From the NCBI GenBank assembly GCA_027483345.1, contig JAIXUV010000034.1, positions 1 through 64,000 on the forward strand: a stretch of DNA of 64,000 nt, in the 5' to 3' direction. The translations under genes were made by a program, and so were the position numbers. Below the pieces are notes generated by a model, which saw only the letters and a program-made list of their open reading frames with translations, was not told the origin of the DNA and did no database searches. The DNA is from Verrucomicrobiales bacterium (GTDB taxonomy: Bacteria > Verrucomicrobiota > Verrucomicrobiia > Limisphaerales > UBA9464). Below are positions 9,728 to 19,797 of this stretch, one piece after another. Positions within the stretch are counted from its first letter, which is position 1, and each line of letters opens with the position of its first letter.

Positions 9728-11961
9728 ACGGTTCCCTCAACGGACGACCATCCCCAACGCCCGGCCGCATCCGGACCGGAAGCCTGCTTGCCGGATTCCT
9801 GCTGCTCTTCGGCCTCCTGATGCTCAAGGCGCGGGCGGAGATCCAACTGGATGTCTTCGCCGGCTACGAAGGCGCCGCCCGAATGGGACACTGGTTCCCG
9901 GTGGCCGTGGAGGTCTTCAACGACGGAGGGGCGTTCGATGCGACGATCGAACTCGGGTTCGGCGGCGCCACCTCGGACCGTCAGGTACTCCGGGAATCGC
10001 TTCCTACCGGCACCCGGAAACGCTTCCTGCTCTCCGCCTACGCGTCTTCCGCGAACGCCTCAGGCGTCCACGTCCGCGTCGCCGACTCCCTCGGCAAGAC
10101 CCTGGCGGAACGAACCCAGAACCTGGCCTTCGTCCCCGCGGAAGGGGCGGTGCTTGGCGCCATCCCGGCCACGTCCAGCGGACTCCCATCCATGCCCGGA
10201 GCTTCGTCGGAAGCTTGGGACGGCAGCATCCGGATCGCCCGGATGGATCCCGCCTACTTCCCGGAAAACCCGCTCGCGCTGGAAGGTCTCGGCGGACTCT
10301 ACCTGCACTCCGACCGGCTGGCCTCGTTCCGACCGGCCCAGGTCGACGCGCTCCTCGCCTGGGTCCACAACGGCGGCCACCTGGTCCTCGCCCTCGAGCA
10401 GGTCACCGGCGCGGACTCGGCACCTGCGCTGAAATCCCTCCTGCCCATCCAGCCGCGGAACAGCGGTGCCATCGTCGTCGGGCCAGCCCTTCTCGAATGG
10501 ATCCGGTCGGCCCCGGCACGTCCCTCCCACGGATTCGAGTCGCCCTCGCCTCGCCTGCGGTCTCGGAAGGGCAAGGATGAGGACCAACCTCCAAGATCGG
10601 GGCGGCTCTTCCAGACGGCCCCGGGCGACGGCCTCGACCGGGGTTTGGAAAGTTCGACGGTCCTCGGACCGCTGGCACCGAACGCCCGTCCGATGATTTC
10701 GGCCGGCGGAACGACCATCGCCTCGACCCGGGCGGTGGGTTGGGGTCGCGTCACCCTTCTCGGCTGGAATCCGGAACGGGAACCGCTCCGTGGTGCGGCG
10801 GCCGGCGGACACTTCTGGGCCGCCCTCTTCGGGGTGCCTCCGCAACTGCTCACCTCCGAGGCCTCGCTGACGTGGGCGGAACCGATGTTCGACGACGTGA
10901 TGTCGGCCCTCGTCGAGACCGAACAGGTGCGCAAGCTTCCGATCGTCTCACTCCTGGCGCTGCTCGTGGTGTACCTGGTAGTGATCGGCCCCTTCGACCG
11001 CTGGCTGGTCCGCCGCCTCCGGAAGCCGATGCTGACCTGGGTCACCTTCCCGGCCTATGTCGTCGCTTTCTCCCTGATGCTCTACGCCATCGGCTTCCAC
11101 CTGCGGGCCGGGAAGACGGAGTGGAACGAGATCCACCTCGCCGACCTGCACCCTCTCGGGACCAACGGCGCGGTCGTGGGCGTCCGCGGCAGGACCTACG
11201 GTTCGGTCTATTCCCCTTCAAACGAGCGCTACGCGTTGTCGTTGGACCGGGATTCTGCCGGGTTCCGCCGACCCTTCGGCGAGATGGACCTCGTCGGCGG
11301 CAATTCCGGGCTCCTGAGCCGCGGCAAGGCTGAGGGGATGGATGCAGAACTCTTCGTGCCGATCTGGACCAGCCGCACCGCCGCAGCCGAGTGGGCCGGC
11401 ACGGCGACCGCCCCATTCGAGGCGGCCCTTTCCGCCGATGGCGCCAACGTTTCCTTCCGCAACACAGGTCCCGACCGCATCACCGCCATCTGGGTTGTCG
11501 AATCCGGGTTGGTGCACGGCCCGATCCGGGACCTTCCGCCGGGTGGAACCGCGGCGCTGAACCGCAGATCCGGCGGCGGCGTCTCCCGGATGGGTTTCCT
11601 GGAAGAACACCTTCCCCGGTTCCGTTCCGTACTGAACCACCGTCGGTCCATGTTCGGCCGCAGCGACGATCCGCCGCGCCTCACCGACCGGGGCGCAACG
11701 GTGGTCGCGGCCTCCATCCTGGGTACGGACGTGCCCCCTCCTGAGGAAGCGGGCGAGCGGGAAGAGGATCGGGGATACCGAAGCCGCGGCGCCACCGGCC
11801 AGGACATGTCCTCGCTGCTGCGGGACGAGGGCCTGCTCGTCTTCGCGTTGGTCGAGGACCATCGGCCTTCCGGTCCACTGAACCGCTTCGAGGTTTCCCG
11901 CCACCGGACGACCACCGTCTTCCGGATGCTGCTCCGTCCCCAGAATCCCAGCCGCCCATGA
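9724..11961 (+). CDS. Large membrane-anchored protein associated with an ABC transporter
   Basis: ATG at 9724 overlaps preceding stop (ATGA). Signal/TM segment GSLLAGFLLLFGLLMLKARAEIQLDVFAGYEG; internal TM pair LPIVSLLALLVVYLVVIGPFDRWLVRRLRKPMLTWVTFPAYVVAFSLMLYAIGFHLRAG. The longer 8914 ORF start overlaps the GT gene and is not used. Confidence 0.75.
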   Translation: MNGSLNGRPSPTPGRIRTGSLLAGFLLLFGLLMLKARAEIQLDVFAGYEGAARMGHWFPVAVEVFNDGGAFDATIELGFGGATSDRQVLRESLPTGTRKRFLLSAYASSANASGVHVRVADSLGKTLAERTQNLAFVPAEGAVLGAIPATSSGLPSMPGASSEAWDGSIRIARMDPAYFPENPLALEGLGGLYLHSDRLASFRPAQVDALLAWVHNGGHLVLALEQVTGADSAPALKSLLPIQPRNSGAIVVGPALLEWIRSAPARPSHGFESPSPRLRSRKGKDEDQPPRSGRLFQTAPGDGLDRGLESSTVLGPLAPNARPMISAGGTTIASTRAVGWGRVTLLGWNPEREPLRGAAAGGHFWAALFGVPPQLLTSEASLTWAEPMFDDVMSALVETEQVRKLPIVSLLALLVVYLVVIGPFDRWLVRRLRKPMLTWVTFPAYVVAFSLMLYAIGFHLRAGKTEWNEIHLADLHPLGTNGAVVGVRGRTYGSVYSPSNERYALSLDRDSAGFRRPFGEMDLVGGNSGLLSRGKAEGMDAELFVPIWTSRTAAAEWAGTATAPFEAALSADGANVSFRNTGPDRITAIWVVESGLVHGPIRDLPPGGTAALNRRSGGGVSRMGFLEEHLPRFRSVLNHRRSMFGRSDDPPRLTDRGATVVAASILGTDVPPPEEAGEREEDRGYRSRGATGQDMSSLLRDEGLLVFALVEDHRPSGPLNRFEVSRHRTTTVFRMLLRPQNPSRP

Positions 11962-12935
11962 ATCCCGGTGCCGCCGCCGCCAATCCACCCCCGGTTCCCC
12001 CGGGGCCCGCCGTCCAGACCTTCGGGCTCACCCGCGCCTACGGCACGATGACGGCGCTCGACCGGCTCGACCTGACCGTACAGCGCGGGGACCTCTTCGG
12101 CTTCATCGGCTCCAACGGCGCCGGGAAGACGACGACGCTCCGGATCCTCGCCACGTTCCTCACCCCCAGCGCAGGCACAGCGCGGATCTTCGACAAGGAC
12201 GTCGTCACCGAAGCCGACCAGGTGCGCCACCTCATCGGCTACATGCCGGACTTCTTCGGCGTGTACAAGGACATGGAGGTCACCGAGTACCTCGACTTCT
12301 TCGGGGCGTGCTACCGCATTCCCGCGGAACGCCGGGAACGGACCGTCGCCGACGTCCTCGAGCTGGTGGGTCTGACCGGCAAACGGGGTTCCGTCATCGG
12401 CGCCCTGAGCCGCGGCATGCAACAGCGCTTGGGCCTCGCTCGGGTGTTGATCCACGATCCCCAGCTGCTGCTGCTCGACGAGCCGGCCTCGGGCCTCGAT
12501 CCGCGGGCCCGCATCGAGATGATGGCGATCCTGCAGGAGCTCCGGCGGATGGGTAAGACCATCATCATCAGCTCCCACATCCTCAGCGAGCTGCAGGCGC
12601 TGTGCAACCGGTGCGCGATCATCGAGCGGGGCCGCCTGATCTATTCCGGTCCCGTGCAGGGGGCCGGCGGCCCGGCCTCCGCAGGGCCTGTGTACCTGGT
12701 CCGGTCGCATTCGGAGCCGGAGACGGTCGCACGCTGTCTCCAGGGTGCGGAGGGCATCCTCGAGGCCACGCCGCTCGAACGGCAGGTCCGCGTCGTCCTC
12801 GCCAGCCCCGACGCCGATCCCTCCGTGATCGCCCGCACGCTGGTCAACGCGGGACTGGGGGTCCTGGAATTGAAGCCGGAGGAGGTCGGACTCGAGGAGG
12901 TGTTCCTCCGAGTCACCCGGGGCGAGACCCAGTAG
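11958..12935 (+). CDS. ABC transporter ATP-binding protein
   Basis: Walker A GSNGAGKTTTLRIL, LSRGMQQRLGLARVLIHDPQLLLLDEPASGLDP; overlaps upstream stop. Confidence 0.95.
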   Translation: MNPGAAAANPPPVPPGPAVQTFGLTRAYGTMTALDRLDLTVQRGDLFGFIGSNGAGKTTTLRILATFLTPSAGTARIFDKDVVTEADQVRHLIGYMPDFFGVYKDMEVTEYLDFFGACYRIPAERRERTVADVLELVGLTGKRGSVIGALSRGMQQRLGLARVLIHDPQLLLLDEPASGLDPRARIEMMAILQELRRMGKTIIISSHILSELQALCNRCAIIERGRLIYSGPVQGAGGPASAGPVYLVRSHSEPETVARCLQGAEGILEATPLERQVRVVLASPDADPSVIARTLVNAGLGVLELKPEEVGLEEVFLRVTRGETQ

Positions 12936-12949
12936 GTCGAGGACAGACC

Positions 12950-14467
12950 ATGGGATTCACGGCCTCCCCCGCCTTCCGCCGCGAGCTGCTGGAGATGGCG
13001 CGGAGATCGACCACCCATGTCGTCCGGTCCCTTGCCGTCGCGGTGATGGCGGTGGTCGTCTGGAATGCCGTCGAGCCGCTCCGTCTCGGGGCCGCGACCT
13101 CGGGCCGCCCCCTCTTCATCGGCCTGAACCGCCTCGTGTTCGCCTTCCTCTGGATCGTGGGTCCGCTCCTGACGGCGGACTGCATCAGCCGTGAGAAGCG
13201 CGAGGGGACCATCGGCCTGCTCTTCCTCACCCCGCTACGGCCCATCGAGGTGGTCCTGTCCAAGGTCGCCGCTCACTGCCTCCAAGGCGCCTCCGTCCTC
13301 CTCGCGATCGTGCCGATCCTGGTGGTCCCCATGCTCCTCGGCGGCATCACCTTCCCCGACGTCGTCCGGATGGCGCTCTTCCAGTCGGCGGCCCTCGCCT
13401 TGGCGCTGACGTCGGGCCTGCTGGCCTCGTCCCTGTGTCGCGATGGACTGCTGGCCCGCCTGGCCGCGGTCGGGTTCTCCACCGCCGCGGCGGCCGGTGT
13501 GGTGCTCCTCCATGTGACGACCGCGACCCTGGGACAACACCTCGCGACGCCTTCGAACCTGCTGGTCCGCTCGTTCGAGGACTCGTGGTTCCTGCGGTGG
13601 CGGATGCTCTGGTGGACCTCCGGGCTGCAATACGGCTCCGTGAACTTCCTCTCGGCGCCCCAGATCAACACCGGCACGGGTTGGATCGACGTCGCCGCGG
13701 CGGCTGGCGTCCTGGCCCTCTCACTGGTGGCCGTCCTCGCCGCGGTCCATCTCGCGGGCCGCGCACTCGTCCGGACCTGGCGTCCCGCGGAGCAACCGTC
13801 CCGCGGTTCCACCCCGTCGGACTGCATCGGGAATCCGTCGCACCGGATCGTCTGGGATCCAGCAGCCTGGCTGGTGCGTCGTGTGGACGGCCCCCTCCAT
13901 GATCCCCGGCTTTGGCTGCTGCTGGGTTTCGCCGTCGGGATCCTGCTCGCCGGGACCTTCAGCCGTCGGCCGGGCGAACAGCGCGATCTCCTGCTGGCGG
14001 CCCTTTGCTCCGGGAGCGCGCTCCATTCATGGAGGCGGATCTTCCAGACCGAGGCCGACGAACTGCTCCGTACAACCCCATTGCCTCCAGAAGGCCTGCT
14101 CCGTGCGTGGCAGTTGCGCGTCCGCATCGCCGGGGTTTTCGGCGCCGTCGGTGCCGCCGCGGGCAGCCAACTCATGGGATGGCTGCGGAACGGGCGCCTC
14201 CCGGTTCCGGCCGAAGCGCTTCCCTGGCTGGCGGGGCTCCAGCTCTGGATGCTGGCGATTCCCCCGATGACCGTCCTGATCCATCGCGCCGGGCTTCCCG
14301 TGGCGGTGTCCATCGGGGGGCCGCTGCTTTTCCGCGAGCTGTGGGAATGGGGCTGGCGCGGGTTCGATCCCGAGGGGGCTTCGGGCACTTGGCTTGCCCG
14401 GATCGTCCTCGGGATGCTGCTGATCCTGCTCTTGGAAAGGACGGTCCGGAAATCCGGCCGAGGCTGA
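12950..14467 (+). CDS. ABC transporter permease
   Basis: MGFTASPAFRRELLEMARRS... multi-TM; DCISREKREGTIGLLFLTPLRPIEVVLSKVAAH; immediately downstream of ATPase. Confidence 0.82.
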   Translation: MGFTASPAFRRELLEMARRSTTHVVRSLAVAVMAVVVWNAVEPLRLGAATSGRPLFIGLNRLVFAFLWIVGPLLTADCISREKREGTIGLLFLTPLRPIEVVLSKVAAHCLQGASVLLAIVPILVVPMLLGGITFPDVVRMALFQSAALALALTSGLLASSLCRDGLLARLAAVGFSTAAAAGVVLLHVTTATLGQHLATPSNLLVRSFEDSWFLRWRMLWWTSGLQYGSVNFLSAPQINTGTGWIDVAAAAGVLALSLVAVLAAVHLAGRALVRTWRPAEQPSRGSTPSDCIGNPSHRIVWDPAAWLVRRVDGPLHDPRLWLLLGFAVGILLAGTFSRRPGEQRDLLLAALCSGSALHSWRRIFQTEADELLRTTPLPPEGLLRAWQLRVRIAGVFGAVGAAAGSQLMGWLRNGRLPVPAEALPWLAGLQLWMLAIPPMTVLIHRAGLPVAVSIGGPLLFRELWEWGWRGFDPEGASGTWLARIVLGMLLILLLERTVRKSGRG

Positions 14468-14522
14468 TCCGGCCGCGATTGCGCTTCACCTCGGCGTCGC
14501 GTTTCCGCATTTTCCCGGCGCC

Positions 14523-15593
14523 GTGATCAGCACCACCTCCGAGTTGAGGGATTTCGCCGCACGCATTCGGCAGTCCGAATGGGTCGCACTCGACACCGAA
14601 GCGGACTCCCTCCATGCCTACCCGGAGAAGCTGTGCCTGCTCCAGGTCGCCATCCCGGGCGAAGCCGTCCTCGTGGATCCCCTCGCCGACCTCCACCTGG
14701 AACCGATCTGGGAGGCGATGGACGACCACGAGATCATCTTCCACGCGGCCGACTACGACCTCCGGCTGCTGTTCCAGGGCCACCATTTCAGGCCCTCGCG
14801 GATCTTCGACACGATGTGGGCGGCGCGGCTCCTCGGCGAGACGCGGTTCGGGCTCAACGACGTCCTGACCAAGGAACTCGGCATCACCCTCGAGAAGGGA
14901 GCCCAGAAGGCCAACTGGGGCCGGCGGCCGCTCACCGACAAGATGATCCAGTACGCCCTCAACGACGTGCTGCACCTGCGTCCGCTGGAACGCCGGCTGC
15001 GTTCGCGGCTCGAGGAACTGGGTCGCCTCGACTGGCACCGGCAGTCGTGCGGGCGCCTGGTCGAGGACTGCTGTCAGCCCGAGAAGATCGACGAGAACTC
15101 CGTCTGGCGTTCCAAGGGCCACGACAAGCTCGATCCGCTGGGACTCGCCGTGCTGCGCGAAGTCTGGCACTGGCGGGAGAAGGACGCCTTCCGGACCGGA
15201 CGCCCGCCCTTCTTCATCCTCAAGCACGAGACGATGGCGGAGATCGCCGCGGAGGCCGCCTCGAAGAATTCCACACGCAGCCTGACGCTTCCGCATTTCC
15301 TGACCTCGAAGCGCCGCGCCGACCTGGTTGCGGCCGTCCGTCGGGGGCTGGAGGTTCCGGAGGACCAGCGTCCGCGGCCGATCCGGGTCCATTCGCGCCG
15401 GATGACCCGTGAAGAACTCGACGAGGCCGACCGCATCGGGAAGCGTCGGGACCAGAAGGCCAAGGAGCTGGGAATCGATCCGACGCTGATCGCGTCGAAG
15501 GCGACCCTCTTCGCCCTGGGACGCAACGAGCCCGGGGCTTGGGACGACCTGCTCGACTGGCAGTACGACCTGCTTTCGGACCGCTCCGCCTGA
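14523..15593 (+). CDS. rnd: Ribonuclease D-like 3'-5' exonuclease (DEDD + HRDC)
   Basis: GTG start; WVALDTEADSLHAYPEKLCLLQVA ... IIFHAADYDLRLLFQ ... NDVLHLRPLERRL: DEDDy exonuclease motifs; HRDC-like C-terminus. Confidence 0.92.
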   Translation: MISTTSELRDFAARIRQSEWVALDTEADSLHAYPEKLCLLQVAIPGEAVLVDPLADLHLEPIWEAMDDHEIIFHAADYDLRLLFQGHHFRPSRIFDTMWAARLLGETRFGLNDVLTKELGITLEKGAQKANWGRRPLTDKMIQYALNDVLHLRPLERRLRSRLEELGRLDWHRQSCGRLVEDCCQPEKIDENSVWRSKGHDKLDPLGLAVLREVWHWREKDAFRTGRPPFFILKHETMAEIAAEAASKNSTRSLTLPHFLTSKRRADLVAAVRRGLEVPEDQRPRPIRVHSRRMTREELDEADRIGKRRDQKAKELGIDPTLIASKATLFALGRNEPGAWDDLLDWQYDLLSDRSA

Positions 15594-15629
15594 TCCGCGC
15601 CGAATCCGGTCGGCAACCGGATTCCCATC

Positions 15630-16127
15630 TCAGAGCATTCCAGCCCGGGCCGACTCGGCGGTGGCCACGGACTCCAGCTTCTTGAAGTTCCCGGCCTCGC
15701 AGCACGAAACGAAGGTCTCGGTGGAGCGCTTCAGTTCCTCCCAGCGGGCGCGGATCTTCCGGGCTTCCCCTTCGTCGATGTGGTTGTCCGCCGCGGCGCT
15801 GGCGATCACCGCCAGCAGATCCGCGAACTCCTGCACCACGCCGTTGGTGGCCGGGATCAGGTAGTCCGGGTGGGAATGATGGGTCTTCGGATTGCGGATG
15901 AAGAAGCCCCCGGTCCTTTGGCAGAGCCAGTGGATCAACCGCAGGTCCCGGGTGCTCTGCGTGAGCTGGTCCATGCGGTCCAGGGGATTGTAGGAAGCCG
16001 TCATGGCCTCCGGATCCGGCTTCTCCGCCCACTTGTAGATCAACGAGAGCGAGAGGTTCATGTCGGAAGCGATCTGCTTGGCGCTGGTGGACTTCAACAC
16101 CTCCCGCATCACCTCGTGGGATTCCAT
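15630..16127 (-). CDS. Phage regulatory CII-like helix-turn-helix protein
   Basis: MESHEVMREVLKSTSAKQIASDMNLSLSLIYKWAEKPDP...YNPLDRMDQLTQSTRDLRLIHWLCQRTGGFFIRNP resembles Phage_CP76/CII-like proteins. Confidence 0.65.
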   Translation of the reverse strand: MESHEVMREVLKSTSAKQIASDMNLSLSLIYKWAEKPDPEAMTASYNPLDRMDQLTQSTRDLRLIHWLCQRTGGFFIRNPKTHHSHPDYLIPATNGVVQEFADLLAVIASAAADNHIDEGEARKIRARWEELKRSTETFVSCCEAGNFKKLESVATAESARAGML

Positions 16128-16219
16128 GAGCCGTTTGTTATCAGGCCCACGGACGATTGGGAAGTGGGACGCGGAGATTCCGCGTGATCCGACGTCGGTG
16201 GCCGTGCTTCCGTCCTCCC

Positions 16220-17695
16220 GTGACTCCGAGCGTCATCCTCGCCTGTGTCGCGGCGTACTTCGCCGTGCTCATCGGTGTCGCTTGGTGGACCGGACGGGCG
16301 GCCGGGAACGAAGGCTATTTCCGGGGCAACCGCCGCTCCCCTTGGGTGGTGGTGGCGCTTGGACTGATTGGCGACTCCCTCTCCGGGGTCAGCTACATCT
16401 CCGTCCCAGGCAAGGTGGCCCGGGACCACTTCGAGTACCTTGCCGTCGTCTTCGGCTATGCACTGGGTTACCTGGTGATCTGCGGCATCCTCCTGCCGCA
16501 CTACTACCGGCTGGGCCTCACCTCGATCTACGGCTTCCTTGGACAACGCTTCGGCCCGGCGGCCCAGAAGACAGGCTCGGGATTCTTCCTCCTCTCCCGG
16601 GTCTTCGGATCGTCCGCCCGACTCCTGCTTTCGATCACCGTCTTCCAGACATTCGTCTTCGACGCGTGGGGCGTGCCCTTTTGGACCACGGCCGCGGTCA
16701 TCATCGGGTTGATCCTGATCTACACCCTCCAGGGCGGCATCAAGACCCTGGTCTGGACCGACACCATCCAGAGCGGATTCCTGGTGCTGGGAGTGGTGGT
16801 CTGCGCCGGCTCTTTGTTGCGACAGCTCGACATTGGACCGGTGGACCTGCTCCGGATGCTCCGTTCGGCCCCGGAAACCGCGATCTACAATGGGGACTGG
16901 CGCAGCGCCGGGTTCTTCTGGAAGCAGCTGGTCTCAGGGGCGGCGATCGCCGTGGTGATGACCGGACTCGACCAGAACAACATGCAGAAGACGCTGTCCT
17001 GCAAGACCCTGTCGGACGCCCGGAAGAACTTCGCCCTGTTCACGCCGATCATGGTCCTGGTGAACCTGGCGATCCTGGTGCTGGGCGCCCTGCTCTTCCG
17101 GTTCGCGGCCGAACGCGGGATCGGCATTCCGGCGCGGACGGACGAGCTGTTTCCGCGGATCGCCCTGCAACACCTAGGAACGTCCACCGCGGTCGTGTTC
17201 CTCCTGGGATTGACCGCCGCGACCTTCAATAGCGCCGACTCGGTTCTGACCACGCTGACCACCAGCTTCTGCGTGGACTTCCTCGGCTTCGAGCAGCGCA
17301 AGGACCTGGGCGAGGAAGCGCGGGTCGGACTGCGGCGGCGGGTCCATGTCGCCTTCGCCGGCGTGCTGCTGGCGACGATCCTGATCTTCCGGAGCCTAGC
17401 GGAAGGCCTGCCGCTCATCGACGTGGTGCTCAAGGTCGCCGGCTACACCTACGGCCCCCTGCTGGGCCTGTTCTTCGTCGGACTGGCCACCCGGATCCGT
17501 GTCTCGGGTGCCGCGATTCCCGTCGTGGCCCTGGTTTCGATGCTTTTGGCCGGAATCTTGGACCTGGCTTCCACTCGGTGGTGGAATGGGTTCCGCTTCG
17601 GGACCGAGCTGATCCTCGTCAATGCCTTGATGACAGGTCTTGGGCTGGTACTCTGTGGGCGGTTTCAATCAAGAGCGGTGCCCCGGGATTGCTAG
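16220..17695 (+). CDS. Sodium:solute symporter (SSS family)
   Basis: TPSVILACVAAYFAVLIGVAWWTGRAAGNEGYFRGNRRSPWVVVALGLIGDSLSGVSYISVPGKV; GTG start at 16220 likely (ORF opens at 16157). Confidence 0.9.
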   Translation: MTPSVILACVAAYFAVLIGVAWWTGRAAGNEGYFRGNRRSPWVVVALGLIGDSLSGVSYISVPGKVARDHFEYLAVVFGYALGYLVICGILLPHYYRLGLTSIYGFLGQRFGPAAQKTGSGFFLLSRVFGSSARLLLSITVFQTFVFDAWGVPFWTTAAVIIGLILIYTLQGGIKTLVWTDTIQSGFLVLGVVVCAGSLLRQLDIGPVDLLRMLRSAPETAIYNGDWRSAGFFWKQLVSGAAIAVVMTGLDQNNMQKTLSCKTLSDARKNFALFTPIMVLVNLAILVLGALLFRFAAERGIGIPARTDELFPRIALQHLGTSTAVVFLLGLTAATFNSADSVLTTLTTSFCVDFLGFEQRKDLGEEARVGLRRRVHVAFAGVLLATILIFRSLAEGLPLIDVVLKVAGYTYGPLLGLFFVGLATRIRVSGAAIPVVALVSMLLAGILDLASTRWWNGFRFGTELILVNALMTGLGLVLCGRFQSRAVPRDC

Positions 17696-17784
17696 CTACT
17701 TCATGCGGCTCAAATCTTTGTCGACCTTAACCTTATATTCCCTCCAAGTTACTTCTCTGGAAAACCCAAACTTCAATCATCACA

Positions 17785-18669
17785 GTGAAATACTGGATCT
17801 TCTGGACCCGAATATTTGCAAAAGCAGCAGCAATCGGATTAGCCACATCCGCACCAATGCTTGGGGCAACTGTCGGACTAACAAACGCAACCGCAACGTT
17901 TTCCCAGCCTCCAATTGGAGGCTTTCCGCTATACCATCCTAGTTACGCAATCGACACGAATCTAGTCAATGATGTTGGCTGGGGAATATTCCCGCAAACG
18001 GGCACCCAGAATGCTGCCGTTTTCGAAACTGTTGAAGATGTCGGATTCGTTGACGGATCCGTGATTCGAGTTGCCCTTCATCAGCTTCATCTCAATCCGC
18101 GTCATACACTTGGTCGATTTCGCATTTCGGTTACTCAAAGTCCCCGCAATCAATTTGCCGATGGACTCCCCACCGGAGGATCCGTCAACGCCAACTGGAC
18201 CGCACTGACTCCGACGCGGGCTACTTCGACGAATGGAACAACCCTGAGCATACTTTCGGATAGCAGCGTACTCGCTTCCGGCCCCTCCCCCGCTCAGGAT
18301 ATCTATTTTCTAGAGTTTGAGACGTCACTAACCCTGATCACCGGGTTTAGAATCGAAGTGATTCCCGACAATTCGCTTCCTGGCAATGGTCCAGGGCGAG
18401 CCATCAATGGCAACTTTCTGTTGACCGAGATTTCGGCAGAGATTCTTCCGAGGTACCCAACCCTCGATATCCAAGTCTCGGAGGTTCAGATAAAGTGGGA
18501 TTCTTCACTGAACCGTGTTTATCAGATTCAGTATTCCGAACCCGGCACGCTGGATCAATGGACCAATGCTGCGCCGGTCATCCCTGGAACGGGAGGAATT
18601 TTGACCTACTCTGATCGAACCTCCGCGGCAAGCCAGCGACAGTATCAAGTCATTTCCAGAAAACCTTGA
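17785..18669 (+). CDS. Secreted hypothetical protein
   Basis: 294-aa ORF with hydrophobic N-terminus and beta-rich C-terminus (YQIQYSEPGTLDQWTNAAPV); lies in low-GC island; start uncertain. Confidence 0.6.
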   Translation: MKYWIFWTRIFAKAAAIGLATSAPMLGATVGLTNATATFSQPPIGGFPLYHPSYAIDTNLVNDVGWGIFPQTGTQNAAVFETVEDVGFVDGSVIRVALHQLHLNPRHTLGRFRISVTQSPRNQFADGLPTGGSVNANWTALTPTRATSTNGTTLSILSDSSVLASGPSPAQDIYFLEFETSLTLITGFRIEVIPDNSLPGNGPGRAINGNFLLTEISAEILPRYPTLDIQVSEVQIKWDSSLNRVYQIQYSEPGTLDQWTNAAPVIPGTGGILTYSDRTSAASQRQYQVISRKP

Positions 18670-18681
18670 ATCCCAGATAGA

Positions 18682-19794
18682 ATGTCGAATTCAACCCTTC
18701 CTACAGTCCGCAATTTCTACAAGGACAAGAAAGTCGCAATCACTGGACATACGGGGTTCAAAGGCTCGTGGCTTTCGCTGTGGCTTGCAAAGTTGGGAGC
18801 CAAGTGCCATGGCTTTAGCCTACCAACCCCCACCAATCCGAGTTTGTTTCAGATTGTCGAAACCGCTGCTTTGCAAAGCAGCACGATCGGTGACATTCGT
18901 GACAGAGATTCCCTCAGAGAGTTTCTTTCAGTCACACGACCCGAAATTGTCTTCCACCTAGCAGCACAGGCTTTGGTTCGTCAGTCCTACAGCGAACCTA
19001 TTGAAACGATAACCACCAACTTTCTTGGCACCGCGTACCTTTTGGAGGAGATTCGCAATCTGCGCATCAATTGTACCGTGGTTATTGTGACTACTGATAA
19101 GTGTTACGAGAATCGAGGTTGGGATTTCGGCTATCGCGAAAACGATCCCATGGGCGGAGCAGACGTTTACTCCGCAAGTAAGGCGGCGTGCGAATTGATC
19201 GTTTCCTCATGGTGGAAATCCTTCTACTATCCAGATGCCGAATTGGGGTCCATTTCAACCGCTCGGGCCGGGAATGTCATTGGTGGCGGTGACTATGCCA
19301 AGGACCGCATTATCCCAGACCTGGTTCGAGCCAAAATGTCTCAGTCCCTTTTGGAAATCAGAAACCCCGCAGCGACCCGTCCGTGGCAGCACGTTCTGGA
19401 TTGCCTCGGCGGATACCTCGCACTTGGAGTCTATACCGCCAATCAACCAAAGCATCCTTCGTTGATCTCATTCAACTTCGGCCCGGGACCTGGAGGAAAT
19501 CTGCCTGTATCGGAACTTGTGCAGGAGTTCAGGAAACATTGGGATTGCCCCTATGAGTTTCGGACCCAGAAAACCAACGCAAAAGAAGCGGAACGTCTGA
19601 ACCTTTCGATTGAAAAGGCATTTGAGATACTTCGCTGGAAACCAGTTTGGACGTTGGAGGCTGCAGTGGAAAACACAGCAAACTGGTACCGCGCCCGGCA
19701 TGAAATTGCCGACTCGAAAATGGTCGATTTCTCAATGGATCAGATTCACCGTTTTGAGAGTGCTGCGTTGGAGTCTCGCGCGGCGTGGCTCTGA
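18682..19794 (+). CDS. rfbG: CDP-glucose 4,6-dehydratase
   Basis: FYKDKKVAITGHTGFKGSWLSLWLAKLGAKCHGFSL; VTTDKCYENRGWDFGYRENDPMGGADVYSASKAACE. Confidence 0.93.
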   Translation: MSNSTLPTVRNFYKDKKVAITGHTGFKGSWLSLWLAKLGAKCHGFSLPTPTNPSLFQIVETAALQSSTIGDIRDRDSLREFLSVTRPEIVFHLAAQALVRQSYSEPIETITTNFLGTAYLLEEIRNLRINCTVVIVTTDKCYENRGWDFGYRENDPMGGADVYSASKAACELIVSSWWKSFYYPDAELGSISTARAGNVIGGGDYAKDRIIPDLVRAKMSQSLLEIRNPAATRPWQHVLDCLGGYLALGVYTANQPKHPSLISFNFGPGPGGNLPVSELVQEFRKHWDCPYEFRTQKTNAKEAERLNLSIEKAFEILRWKPVWTLEAAVENTANWYRARHEIADSKMVDFSMDQIHRFESAALESRAAWL

Positions 19795-19797
19795 AGA

